Of a stretch of DNA of 64,000 bases, positions 31,958-39,822 are shown piece after piece (position 1 is the stretch's first letter; each line of letters begins with the position of its first letter). Origin of the DNA: an uncultured Lentisphaerota bacterium (lineage in GTDB: Bacteria; Verrucomicrobiota; Kiritimatiellia; CAIQIC01). The stretch spans positions 24,169 through 88,168 of the forward strand of contig CAIWHP010000245.1 of assembly GCA_903912445.1 (NCBI GenBank). The letters run 5' to 3'. Under the pieces are notes generated by a model, which saw only the letters and a program-made list of their open reading frames with translations, did no database searches and was not told where the DNA came from. A program made the position numbers and the translations under genes.

Positions 31958-31971
31958 CCCAGACTTGGGAA
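31922..31971. repeat. Two-unit CCAA-N3-TTGG array
   Basis: Units are centred at 31932 (TTTTTCCAACCCTTGGAAAA) and about 31963 (TTTTTCCCAGACTTGGGAAA), 31 bases apart. The first forms the terminator stem. The second ends 11 bases before the 3' end of the convergent esterase gene. Confidence 0.82.
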
Positions 31972-31981
31972 ATGATGCCGG

Positions 31982-33466
31982 TCAGCGGGCCGGCGGGGGC
32001 AGGGCGAGGACCTGTGCCAAGGCCGCGGCGAACTGCGCCGCGATCTGGCGGGACATCTCCGCGTCGGGATGCACGCCGTCGCGGCTGTGTTGCGGCCAGT
32101 CCTTGGCGAGCGTGCTGTGCAGATCCACCACCGGCACCTCCAGCGCCTTGCCGACGCGTTGCGCGAGCGCCTGGTAGTTGGCGAGTACCTGGGCCAGCCC
32201 GCCCTCCGCATCGTAGTTCGCTTGCGGATGCCGCGTAAAATACGGCCCGGCAATGATCGGCGGCAACGTGGCAAGCACGACCTTCGCGCCGGCCTTTTGG
32301 CAGCGCGTGATCATCTCGCGCAGGTTCGCCTCGAAGTGCGCCGGTGCCACTTTGTAGGTTTTCGGCTTGTCCAAGACGCTGTCGTTCGTGCCGAAGAGGA
32401 TGGTGACCGCATCGGGGGAGTGCGCCAGCACGTCCTTTTCCATCCGTGCCAGTCCGGCCTTGGTCGTGTTGCCGCTTACACCGGCGTTGATCACCCGCAC
32501 GCCGAGCTGCTCCGCGATGAGCTTGGGATAGCCGAGGTGCGTGATGCTGTCGCCGAAACAGACCACGGCTTTCGCGGGTGTCGCAGGCGTGGGGGCGGCA
32601 ACCTCCGCGGGCGGCGTTCGCAGCACATCGCGCAGCCACGCGCGCACCGCCTGCCGCGTGGGCGAATCGCGCAGCGTCCAGCCGTCGTTGTGGTTGCGGA
32701 ACGGCACGGCCTGGAATGTGAACGGCGCCTGCACGCCGCTGGCAGCGATGAATTGCTTCGTCGACTCGACCGTACCCTCCTGGCAGACAAACGTCGGCCG
32801 GCCCTTCAATCGTTGCAGCCGTGCGATCGCGGAGGCGGCGTCGGACGCGGGGTAATGCCAGGTGCGTACGCCGTCGTAATGGCTGTAGGGGATGAATGCG
32901 CGCCAGAGCCTGGCGCTCTCGTCATCGTGCAGGCCGAGGTAGCCGCACGCGATCGCGCCGCGCGAGAAGCCGCAGAGGATCACGTTCGCGCGGTCGCCGC
33001 CGTATTGGTCGCAGACCATGCGCACGGCCTGCTGGCAATAGGCGAGGGTGGCCTCCACGTCGCCCCACCACTGGGTCGCGACCTTTTTCTCCTGGGCGTT
33101 CACGTAGGGCAGGCAGAGCCAGATGCAGTTCGTGCCGGCGCTGATGCCATAGCCGAGCTTGCTGCCCTCCGGCACGCCGGTGGAGACGTCGCCAAACCGG
33201 TTCGAGTAATTGCCGTTGCCCGCGTACTCGACGATCACCGGATAGCGCGCGCCTGGCTTCCAGTCGGTGGGCAGATAGAGCACGTGATAGAGTTGTGTGT
33301 CCTTGAAGTCCGGCAGGTAATGTTTCACGCGTGCCCCGGCGGCGGGCGCGCCGGCCGTCAACGGGGGCACGACCAGGTCGGGCGCGACGGAACTCAGGTC
33401 CGGCAGTTCCGCCGCCCGCGCGGCGCCGAGCAGCAGGACCGCCCCAAGCAGGAGTGATTTCTTCAT
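31982..33466 (-). CDS. Exported two-domain esterase: alpha/beta hydrolase plus SGNH hydrolase
   Basis: A 494-residue protein with a signal peptide (MKKSLLLGAVLLLGAARAAE). Domain 1 (about 30-290) is an alpha/beta hydrolase: YPVIVEYAGNGNYSNRFGD, ANVILCGFSRGAIACGYLGL (nucleophile elbow GFSRG) and a late histidine in RNHNDGWTL. Domain 2 (about 305-490) is an SGNH hydrolase: AVVCFGDSITHLGYP (block I), VINAGVSGNTTKAG (II), AVTILFGTNDSV (III) and HSRDGVHPDAEM (V). Both active sites look complete. A linker rich in Ala/Pro joins them. Such double esterases may remove different acyl groups from one polysaccharide. ATG 33466 starts the leader. Confidence 0.88.
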   Translation of the reverse strand: MKKSLLLGAVLLLGAARAAELPDLSSVAPDLVVPPLTAGAPAAGARVKHYLPDFKDTQLYHVLYLPTDWKPGARYPVIVEYAGNGNYSNRFGDVSTGVPEGSKLGYGISAGTNCIWLCLPYVNAQEKKVATQWWGDVEATLAYCQQAVRMVCDQYGGDRANVILCGFSRGAIACGYLGLHDDESARLWRAFIPYSHYDGVRTWHYPASDAASAIARLQRLKGRPTFVCQEGTVESTKQFIAASGVQAPFTFQAVPFRNHNDGWTLRDSPTRQAVRAWLRDVLRTPPAEVAAPTPATPAKAVVCFGDSITHLGYPKLIAEQLGVRVINAGVSGNTTKAGLARMEKDVLAHSPDAVTILFGTNDSVLDKPKTYKVAPAHFEANLREMITRCQKAGAKVVLATLPPIIAGPYFTRHPQANYDAEGGLAQVLANYQALAQRVGKALEVPVVDLHSTLAKDWPQHSRDGVHPDAEMSRQIAAQFAAALAQVLALPPPAR

Positions 33467-33708
33467 GTGCGCAGCATAGCCGCGGGGACCGCGCCGGTTC
33501 AATGCTGGAGGTGTTGGGAAGTGGTGTGTGGTGCGGCCTGGTTGTTGGCCACGGCGAACTTGCGCACTCCATGGCACACAAAGTTTGTGCATGGCGGCCG
33601 CACCCGCGAATCCGTCCTGCTTCAGGCTCCAACCAGCACACATTCGCGGAACAGCGCGAACTCCGCTTGGCCTGACGCCCTGCCTTCTGTTAGCTTGTGC
33701 GCCGCCGC
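33467..33708. other. Divergent intergenic region, no gene
   Basis: Separates the minus-strand esterase from rnhC. It holds GCACAAAC...GTTTGTGC-like inverted sequence near 33571-33592 (TGGCACACAAAGTTTGTGCA) and the GC-rich motif CTTGCGCACTCCA (33556-33568), which recurs at 15012-15024. No open frame worth calling and no clear promoter. Confidence 0.5.
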
Positions 33709-34686
33709 ATGAACCCATCATCCTATGTCTTTACGCTGACCGAAGCCGCCCGCGGGAAGCTGGCCGCGGTCATCAACGACGGCAACTACCGCCGGCGCAC
33801 GGTCCAGCATGCCGCGCTGGCCGCGGAGGGGCGCGACTGCCAGATCGTGCTCTACAACAGCGGCAAGCTGGTCATCCAGGGCCGCGGCGCTGCCGAGTGG
33901 ATCGAGTTCGTGCTGGAGCCGGAGGTCATCGGGCAGGCCAAGCTCGGCTACGAGCAGGTGCTCGACCCGCAGCTCACCTCCGCGCACATGGGCGTCGACG
34001 AGAGCGGGAAGGGCGACTTCTTTGGCCCGCTCGTCATTGCCGCCGCCTATGTGGACGAGCAGCTGGCGCCCGAATTCCAGAAGCTGAAGGTGCGCGACAG
34101 CAAGACGATCACCAGCGACCGCGTCGCCGAGCAGATGGGGGCCGACCTGCGCCGGCTGCTCGGCTCGCGCTGCAGCGTGGTCGCCATCGGCCCGCGCGCC
34201 TACAACCGGCTCTACGCCGGCTTCCAGAATGTCAACCGCCTGCTCGCCTGGGGCCACGCCCGCGTGATCGAGAACCTGCTGGGTGTCATTCCCGATTGCC
34301 CGCGTGCCCTCTCCGACCAGTTTGGCCCCAAGCACCGCATCGAAACCGCGCTCAAGGTGCGGGGCGTGACGATCAAGCTCGAGCAGCGCCACAAGGCCGA
34401 GTCCGATCCCGCGGTCGCCGCCGCCTCGGTGCTGGCGCGCGCCGGCTTCCTGCGCGGCCTGCGCGAACTTGGCGCCAGGACCGGCGTCGAGCTGCCCAAG
34501 GGCGCCTCGGACCGCGTGCAGGTGGCGGCCCGGCTGGTCATCGAACAACGGGGTCCAGCCGCGCTCGGCGACGTCGCCAAGCTCCATTTCAAAACCACCG
34601 ATACCGTGCTCGCCAGCGCCGGCCTGACCCGTGCCGACCTGGCCGGCGGGCCGGCCGCGGCAGAAGAACCCGTGGAGGAAACATGA
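33709..34686 (+). CDS. rnhC: Ribonuclease HIII
   Basis: Cuts the RNA strand of RNA-DNA hybrids. The 325 residues include the N-terminal TBP-like substrate-binding domain (YVFTLTEAARGKLAAVINDG to VLEPEVIGQAKLGYE) that distinguishes type 3 from type 2. The catalytic domain has GVDESGKGDFFGPLVIAAAY (first Asp-Glu), KVRDSKTI (second Asp region) and ESDPAVAAASVLARA (later acidic residue). ATG 33709 is preferred over GTG 33697; neither has a good ribosome site. Stop overlaps the next ATG by four bases, coupling it to the FAH-family gene. Confidence 0.94.
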   Translation: MNPSSYVFTLTEAARGKLAAVINDGNYRRRTVQHAALAAEGRDCQIVLYNSGKLVIQGRGAAEWIEFVLEPEVIGQAKLGYEQVLDPQLTSAHMGVDESGKGDFFGPLVIAAAYVDEQLAPEFQKLKVRDSKTITSDRVAEQMGADLRRLLGSRCSVVAIGPRAYNRLYAGFQNVNRLLAWGHARVIENLLGVIPDCPRALSDQFGPKHRIETALKVRGVTIKLEQRHKAESDPAVAAASVLARAGFLRGLRELGARTGVELPKGASDRVQVAARLVIEQRGPAALGDVAKLHFKTTDTVLASAGLTRADLAGGPAAAEEPVEET

Positions 34687-35558
34687 AACTCGTACGCTTT
34701 GGTCCGCGTGGCGCGGAGCGCCCCGGCGTCTGGCTCGCCGACACCCCGGCGCCCGGCCAGGCCAGCATCCTCGATGTGCGCGCGATGACGTTCGACATCG
34801 CCGACTATGACGCGCACTTCTTCACGCATTACGGCATCGAGCGGGTGCGCGCGTTGCTGCTCGAAACCCAGCCCAAGCTCGTGCCCGCCGCCGGCGTCCG
34901 CCTGGGCGCGCCCGTCGCGCGCCCCGGCAAGATCGTCTGCCTGGGCAAGAATTACGCGGCGCATGCCGCCGAATTCGATTCCGCCATCCCGCAGACGCCG
35001 ATCTTTTTTTCAAAGGCGACCACCGCGCTCAACGGGCCGTTTGACCCGATCGTCCTGCCGCGCGGCTCGGCGCGCGTGGACGGTGAAGCCGAGCTCGCGC
35101 TGGTCATCGGCCGCATCGCGCGCCGCGTGGATGCCGCCGCGGCGCTCGACTACATCGCCGGCTACACCATCCTCAACGATGTCACCGACCGCGACGCGCA
35201 GCGCGAAGGGCAGCAGTGGTTCCGCGGCAAGAGCGCCGACACCTTCGGCCCCCTCGGGCCCTATCTGGTCACGCCCGACGAGATCAGCGACCCGCACCGC
35301 CTGCGCATCACGCAGCGCGTCAACGGGCAGACGCTGCAAGACGATTCAACGCAGCAGATGCTGTTCAAAATTCCGTTCCTGATCGCCTACTTCAGCGCGG
35401 CCATCACGCTCGAGCCCGGCGACATCATCGCCACCGGCACGCCCGCCGGCATCGGTTCCGCGCGCCAGCCGCCCGTCCTGCTGCGCGCCGGCGATGTCGT
35501 CGAGATCGCCATTGAAAATCTGGGCGAGCAGCGCAGCCCGGCCGTTGCCGAGGCCTGA
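34683..35558 (+). CDS. Fumarylacetoacetate hydrolase-family protein
   Basis: A 291-residue enzyme of the FAH fold, which cleaves or decarboxylates 2-oxo acid compounds with a divalent metal. Seen are KIVCLGKNYAAHAAEF, PIFFSKATTALNGPFDPIVL, DGEAELALVIGRIARRV (metal-binding glutamates), YTILNDVTDRDAQ, GKSADTFGPLGPYLVTPDE and GDIIATGTPAGIG. Close to the 2-hydroxyhepta-2,4-diene-1,7-dioate isomerase or acylpyruvase group. No aromatic catabolic genes are nearby, so acylpyruvate or oxaloacetate decarboxylation is as likely. It ends directly against the 3' end of bioA. Confidence 0.9.
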   Translation: MKLVRFGPRGAERPGVWLADTPAPGQASILDVRAMTFDIADYDAHFFTHYGIERVRALLLETQPKLVPAAGVRLGAPVARPGKIVCLGKNYAAHAAEFDSAIPQTPIFFSKATTALNGPFDPIVLPRGSARVDGEAELALVIGRIARRVDAAAALDYIAGYTILNDVTDRDAQREGQQWFRGKSADTFGPLGPYLVTPDEISDPHRLRITQRVNGQTLQDDSTQQMLFKIPFLIAYFSAAITLEPGDIIATGTPAGIGSARQPPVLLRAGDVVEIAIENLGEQRSPAVAEA

Positions 35559-36833
35559 TCAGCCGGCGGCGCGGATGGCGGCGGCGAATTCCGCGGCGAG
35601 CGCGTCGAGTTCCGGCGTGGTGATGGTCAGCGGCGGCAGGAGGTAGACGACGCTGCCGAGGGGGCGCAGCAGCACGCCGCGGTCGAACAGGATTTTCCGG
35701 ACACGGCGCGAGCGCAGGGGATCGTCCGGCCGCAGCTCCACCGCTCCGATCAAGCCGAGGCAGCGCACGTCCTGCACCTGCGGCAACTGGGCCAGCGGCG
35801 CGAGCGCGGCGGCCAGCCGCCGGCCTTTCTCAGCAACCTGCGCGACGATCTTTTCCTCCGCGAACACCCGCAAGGCCGCCAGCGCCGCTGCGGCGGCGAT
35901 CGGATTGCCGCAGAAGGTGTGGCCGTGTTGGAAGGTGCGATTCTCGGTGTCGTCGGAAAAAGTTTGGTAGAGCGCGTCGCGGACTATCGTCGCGCTGATC
36001 GGGAGATAACCGGCGGAGAGCGCCTTGCCGACGCAGACGATGTCTGGATTAATTTGCGCGTGCTCGAACGCGAACATTTTTCCGGTACGCCCAAAGCCCA
36101 TCGCAATTTCATCCACGATCAGGAGCGCTTCGTTCTGTTTGCACCACGCCGCCAACGCTGCCAGCCACGCGGCCGGATACATCCGCATCCCCGCCGCGCC
36201 GAGGCACAGCGGCTCGACGATCACCGCGGTCAGCTCGGCGGCGTACTCATCGAGAATCTTCCGTGCCGGGGCGAAGCCGCCCGATGCATCCGGCAACGGC
36301 AGCGTCACCGCCGGCGTCAGCAGCGGGCGGTAGACCCGGTGGAACTCCTCGACGAAGCCCACCGACACCGCGCCGAGCGTGTCGCCGTGGTAGGCCCCGC
36401 GCAGGGCGGCGAAGCGCGTGCGCCGCGGCTGGCCGGTGTTGTGCCGGTATTGCAGCGCGATCTTCAGCGCCTGCTCGACCGCGCTGGCGCCATCGCTGGC
36501 GAAGAGGATGTGCCGGTCCGGGGTCGGCATCAGCGCTGCGAGCTGCGCGGCCAGTTCCGCCGCCCGCGGATGGGAGAGATTGCCGAGGATGCTGTGCTGA
36601 AGTTCACGCGCCTGCTGTTCGATGGCGGCGATGATCCGCGGGTGGCCGTGCCCCAGCGCGCAGCACCACCACGACGAAATGGCATCCACGAAGCGGCGTC
36701 CATCCGCATCGAAAAGATGAAGGCCTTCGCCGCGCACAATCATGGGCGGCGGTTCTTCGGTCAGCGTGGAGCGGCGCGTGTAGGGGTGCCACACGTGCTG
36801 CAAATCTTGCTGCTGGTAATCGGGACGGTTCAC
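35559..36833 (-). CDS. bioA: Adenosylmethionine--8-amino-7-oxononanoate aminotransferase
   Basis: Biotin synthesis: converts KAPA to DAPA using S-adenosylmethionine as amino donor and PLP as cofactor. The 424 residues show HVWHPYTRRSTLTEEPPPMI (typical BioA start), DAISSWWCCALGHGHPRI, ILFASDGASAVEQALKIALQ, RGAYHGDTLGAVSV, LIVDEIAMGFGRTGKMFAFE (PLP-binding Asp), DIVCVGKALSAGYLPISATI (Schiff-base lysine) and FQHGHTFCGNPIAAAAALAA. No other biotin gene is seen in the window. It starts 20 bases after the radical SAM gene on the same strand, so the two likely share a transcript. Confidence 0.97.
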   Translation of the reverse strand: MNRPDYQQQDLQHVWHPYTRRSTLTEEPPPMIVRGEGLHLFDADGRRFVDAISSWWCCALGHGHPRIIAAIEQQARELQHSILGNLSHPRAAELAAQLAALMPTPDRHILFASDGASAVEQALKIALQYRHNTGQPRRTRFAALRGAYHGDTLGAVSVGFVEEFHRVYRPLLTPAVTLPLPDASGGFAPARKILDEYAAELTAVIVEPLCLGAAGMRMYPAAWLAALAAWCKQNEALLIVDEIAMGFGRTGKMFAFEHAQINPDIVCVGKALSAGYLPISATIVRDALYQTFSDDTENRTFQHGHTFCGNPIAAAAALAALRVFAEEKIVAQVAEKGRRLAAALAPLAQLPQVQDVRCLGLIGAVELRPDDPLRSRRVRKILFDRGVLLRPLGSVVYLLPPLTITTPELDALAAEFAAAIRAAG

Positions 36834-36853
36834 GCGCGGAGTATGCCCGACCT

Positions 36854-39535
36854 TCAGCGAAGTTCAATCCGGCGGATGACAACGCCCGCCCGCCGCCCCA
36901 GGTTGGGATCGCCGCATGCGGCGATGAGATCGGCAAGGTCGAAGGCCGGTCCGGCCATGAGCTGGCACCGTGTATGGGCATCGTCCCGCACCAATTCTGC
37001 CCTCGTCAGGAAGGTTTTCTTCTTCGGATCGAGTTGCAGGCTCAGGCCGCGGTCGGTACGGCGCAGGCCGAAGGCGATGCGGCGCGCCTTGAGCCAGCGC
37101 TGGAAAATATTTTCGGCGTCCGGGAAAAATTCCGCCGGAAGGTCCAGCTCGAGTTCCAAGGCTTGGAAGACCGGAGCGCTGTCTTTTCCAAGGTTTGGAA
37201 AAACCTGGCCGAGCCAGCGGATGGTCGCAACCGGTGTGGCGTCTAAAATCTTTGTGGGCGGGGCTTCCAGCCCCGCGTTGTTGGATGATTGAGTTGGTTT
37301 CGCGGGGCTGGCAGCCCCGCCCACAAGAGGAGCGCTGTAGCGGCGGTCTGCGGCCGCCGTGTCGGGATCGCCGCTACAAGGGGAATATTTTGCCAGCGCC
37401 GCCAGCAGCTTTTCTGTGTCCCACGCCTTGAGGGTGAAGATCGTTTCGCCGGAGAAGACCGGCCAGTGCGCGGCGTTGTCGCCGCTGGTGAACAGGATCT
37501 CGCGGACGCCCAGCAGGTTTTCCGCCTGGTCCGGCAGGGCGTGGAGCAGCTCGCGCAATACAGAAGCGTTGAGCCATTCCGGCGTGGCGCCGGCCAGCTC
37601 CGGCGCGAGCCAGAAGCGGCCATAGACGGGCCGCAGCTTCGCCTTGGTTTCCATTAGCGTGCCGAATTTCTTCAGCCAGTCCCGGTCGGCGGGCTTCTGC
37701 AGCCGGTGCCCCGTCTGGCGCTTGCGCTCGTCGGCGCTGCCGCACGCGCCGCAGGCGAGGCATGCGCCGCCGAGGCAGAAGCCGCCGTCCTCGTCCCGGC
37801 GCGCCGCCTGGAATTGCTTGAACAGGAATTTCGGCGTCACGTTGGAGCGGACGAAGGCGAGTGCGAACGGATGCCCGGCCGGTTTCTCGCCCAGCCAGGC
37901 CGGCGTCCAGAGGGCGTGCGCCTGCATCCACGTCTGGAGCTGCTGCGCGACCTCGGCCGGGAGCGACTGGTCATAGCAGAAGCCCGCCTGTGCAAACTCC
38001 AGCAGCGCCGGCGCCAGGCCGGCGGGGGCGAGGGCGAGCATCTGCGTCACGGCATATTCGGGCCATGTCATCGCGAGGCGGAACTCGAAGCCGGCGTTGA
38101 CGACGGCACCCTGCGCGGCGCGGATCAGCGGACGCCACGCGGCCTCGTCGAGCCGCAGCCGGTCGTGCCGCAGCGGCGTGAACGGCATGCGGATCAGCAG
38201 GCCGAAGCTGAACATCACGCGCAGTCCGCTTTGCCCCACGCGGCACAGCGCGCGCAACTCGCGGCAGAAGCCGTTGAACTCGGCGAAGTCCGCGTCGGTT
38301 TCATCGCCGGTCAGCAGGTAGAAGAATTTCAGCTCGCGGAGCTTCTCGCGCAGCAGGCGGCGCAGCACGGCCTGGATGTCGGCGGTCGGCAGGCTCTTGT
38401 GCAGCGCCGCGCGCAGCCGCGTGCTGATGCCCTCGATGCCGAGCGTGAACGAGCGCTTGCCGGCGGCGAGCTCGGCGGGCAGGAGTTCGGGCGCGGTCGC
38501 CAGCAGGTCCACGCGCTGGCTCATCATGTTCACGCGATCGAAGAGGCGGTTGAGTTCCGGCAGCAGCGCCAGCAGTTCGCCGTGGGTGTTGAAGTTGAAG
38601 CTGAACAGCTCCAGCGCCTCGGCGCCGGAGGCGCGCTTGAGCTCGCGCGCGGCGGCGAGCAAATCGGCGGCGGCGACTTCGCGGTAGGGCTTGCGGTCAT
38701 AGCCCTCGAAACAGAACGTGCAGAACGCCGGGCAACCGTAATTGATCTGCAGGCGCGTGGTGCCAGCCTCGCCGCTGTTGAGCAGCGGCGCGCGGCGCAG
38801 CGCTTGCGCGGCACCGGGGGCCCGCACCGTGGCCTTCTGGATCGGCTGCTCCGGCCAGTGTCCGGTGAGCCAGAGGCCGGGGATTTCCTTTGCCCAGTCA
38901 GCGTTTGCAGGGGCTGCAAAACTTTGTCGCGACGGTTCGCCGCAAAGTTTTGCGGCTCCTGCCTGCGCGGACAATTGTCCGATGAGTTTCCCGACCTGTT
39001 CCTCGCCCTCGCCGAAGAACAGCGCGTCTGCAAAGCTGCCGCCCTCTGCGTCGAGGAGCGCCTGTGACGCCATGGCATTGGACCCGCCGAGGATGAACGG
39101 CGGCCAGCGGCCGGCGCGGTCGCGCGCCCACGGCGGGATGCCGCTGCCCAAAAGGAGCGCGGGCAGGTTGAACAGCTCCAGCGTGTAGGCATTGGAGATC
39201 AGGACGACATCAAAATCTTCCGCCGAGCGGTGCGAGAAGATGCCCGTGAGCCACGGCACGGCGTGTTCCCGCAGCAGGGCGCGGTCGCGCGGCGGTGGGA
39301 AGAAAGCGAAGTCCACGAAAGCCTCCGGCGCGGCGCGGCGGACGGCGTCGGCCAGAAACAGGTGCGGCGTTGAGCGGTCCACATCGCGGAACGACGAGAG
39401 CCGGACGATCAGCGCGCGGAAGTTCGCCGCCGCCCACGCCGGATTGTCCGCCACCTGCGGCGTCCGCGGCCAGTAGAGGCCGGCCTGCTGCAGCCGGTGC
39501 GCCTGCGCCGCAAAAAATGTACTGAAGTCAGCCAT
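36854..39535 (-). CDS. Large radical SAM protein with repeat-derived insert
   Basis: An 893-residue protein. The N-terminal part (about 1-250) looks like a B12-binding-type Rossmann domain (VVLISNAYTLELFNLPALLL, FILGGSNAMASQALLDAEGG). The radical SAM core follows with its cluster motif CPAFCTFC near residues 268-275 and GIEGISTRLRAALHKSLPTA later. A second cysteine cluster, GFCLGGACLACGACGSAD, lies near 588-604 and may bind another metal site. Residues about 720-797 are coded by three repeat families in series, leaving the frame open. The end (FQRWLKARRIAFGLRRTDRG) resembles the domain found after such radical SAM modules in tRNA/rRNA-type proteins. Substrate unknown. Confidence 0.85.
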   Translation of the reverse strand: MADFSTFFAAQAHRLQQAGLYWPRTPQVADNPAWAAANFRALIVRLSSFRDVDRSTPHLFLADAVRRAAPEAFVDFAFFPPPRDRALLREHAVPWLTGIFSHRSAEDFDVVLISNAYTLELFNLPALLLGSGIPPWARDRAGRWPPFILGGSNAMASQALLDAEGGSFADALFFGEGEEQVGKLIGQLSAQAGAAKLCGEPSRQSFAAPANADWAKEIPGLWLTGHWPEQPIQKATVRAPGAAQALRRAPLLNSGEAGTTRLQINYGCPAFCTFCFEGYDRKPYREVAAADLLAAARELKRASGAEALELFSFNFNTHGELLALLPELNRLFDRVNMMSQRVDLLATAPELLPAELAAGKRSFTLGIEGISTRLRAALHKSLPTADIQAVLRRLLREKLRELKFFYLLTGDETDADFAEFNGFCRELRALCRVGQSGLRVMFSFGLLIRMPFTPLRHDRLRLDEAAWRPLIRAAQGAVVNAGFEFRLAMTWPEYAVTQMLALAPAGLAPALLEFAQAGFCYDQSLPAEVAQQLQTWMQAHALWTPAWLGEKPAGHPFALAFVRSNVTPKFLFKQFQAARRDEDGGFCLGGACLACGACGSADERKRQTGHRLQKPADRDWLKKFGTLMETKAKLRPVYGRFWLAPELAGATPEWLNASVLRELLHALPDQAENLLGVREILFTSGDNAAHWPVFSGETIFTLKAWDTEKLLAALAKYSPCSGDPDTAAADRRYSAPLVGGAASPAKPTQSSNNAGLEAPPTKILDATPVATIRWLGQVFPNLGKDSAPVFQALELELDLPAEFFPDAENIFQRWLKARRIAFGLRRTDRGLSLQLDPKKKTFLTRAELVRDDAHTRCQLMAGPAFDLADLIAACGDPNLGRRAGVVIRRIELR
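37152..37203. repeat. Two-unit CCAA-N3-TTGG array inside the radical SAM gene
   Basis: Units are centred at 37161 (GAGTTCCAAGGCTTGGAAGA) and 37193 (TTTTCCAAGGTTTGGAAAAA), exactly 32 bases apart. Read on the minus strand the array codes FPNLGKDSAPVFQALE. Confidence 0.88.
37254..37324. repeat. 24-bp inverted repeat with self-complementary arms
   Basis: Arms at 37254-37277 and 37301-37324 match with one mismatch and are separated by 23 bases. Each arm itself folds as GGGGCTTCCAGCCCC or its partner. It lies inside the radical SAM gene and is translated (GGAASPAKPTQSSNNAGLEA on the minus strand). Confidence 0.85.
37336..37378. repeat. TGTAGCGGCG inverted repeat
   Basis: TGTAGCGGCG (37336-37345) and CGCCGCTACA (37369-37378) flank an inner GC-rich palindrome-like stretch (GGTCTGCGGCCGCC). 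It also lies within the radical SAM reading frame. Confidence 0.7.
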
Positions 39536-39822
39536 GTCGGGGAGTGTTTACCACAGCGCGTGCAGAGGTAGAAGACGGACGAAGAAATATCGCTGGACCC
39601 GGTTGTTTGTACGCGCAGCACGTGGTGATGAGAAAAACGGGATAGCAAGACTGCACCGCTCCCTTTGCAGATCAAACGAGGCAAGGTAAAAGGACCCCGT
39701 CACCTCGTCACGGCCTTTACCCTTGACGCCAAGATTCTTTTGTTTACGCTGCGCTTTTGAATTCAGGAACAGAAGATGCAAAACAAGAAGTGAAGCTGGC
39801 GTATCGTGCGTTGGATGGATTG

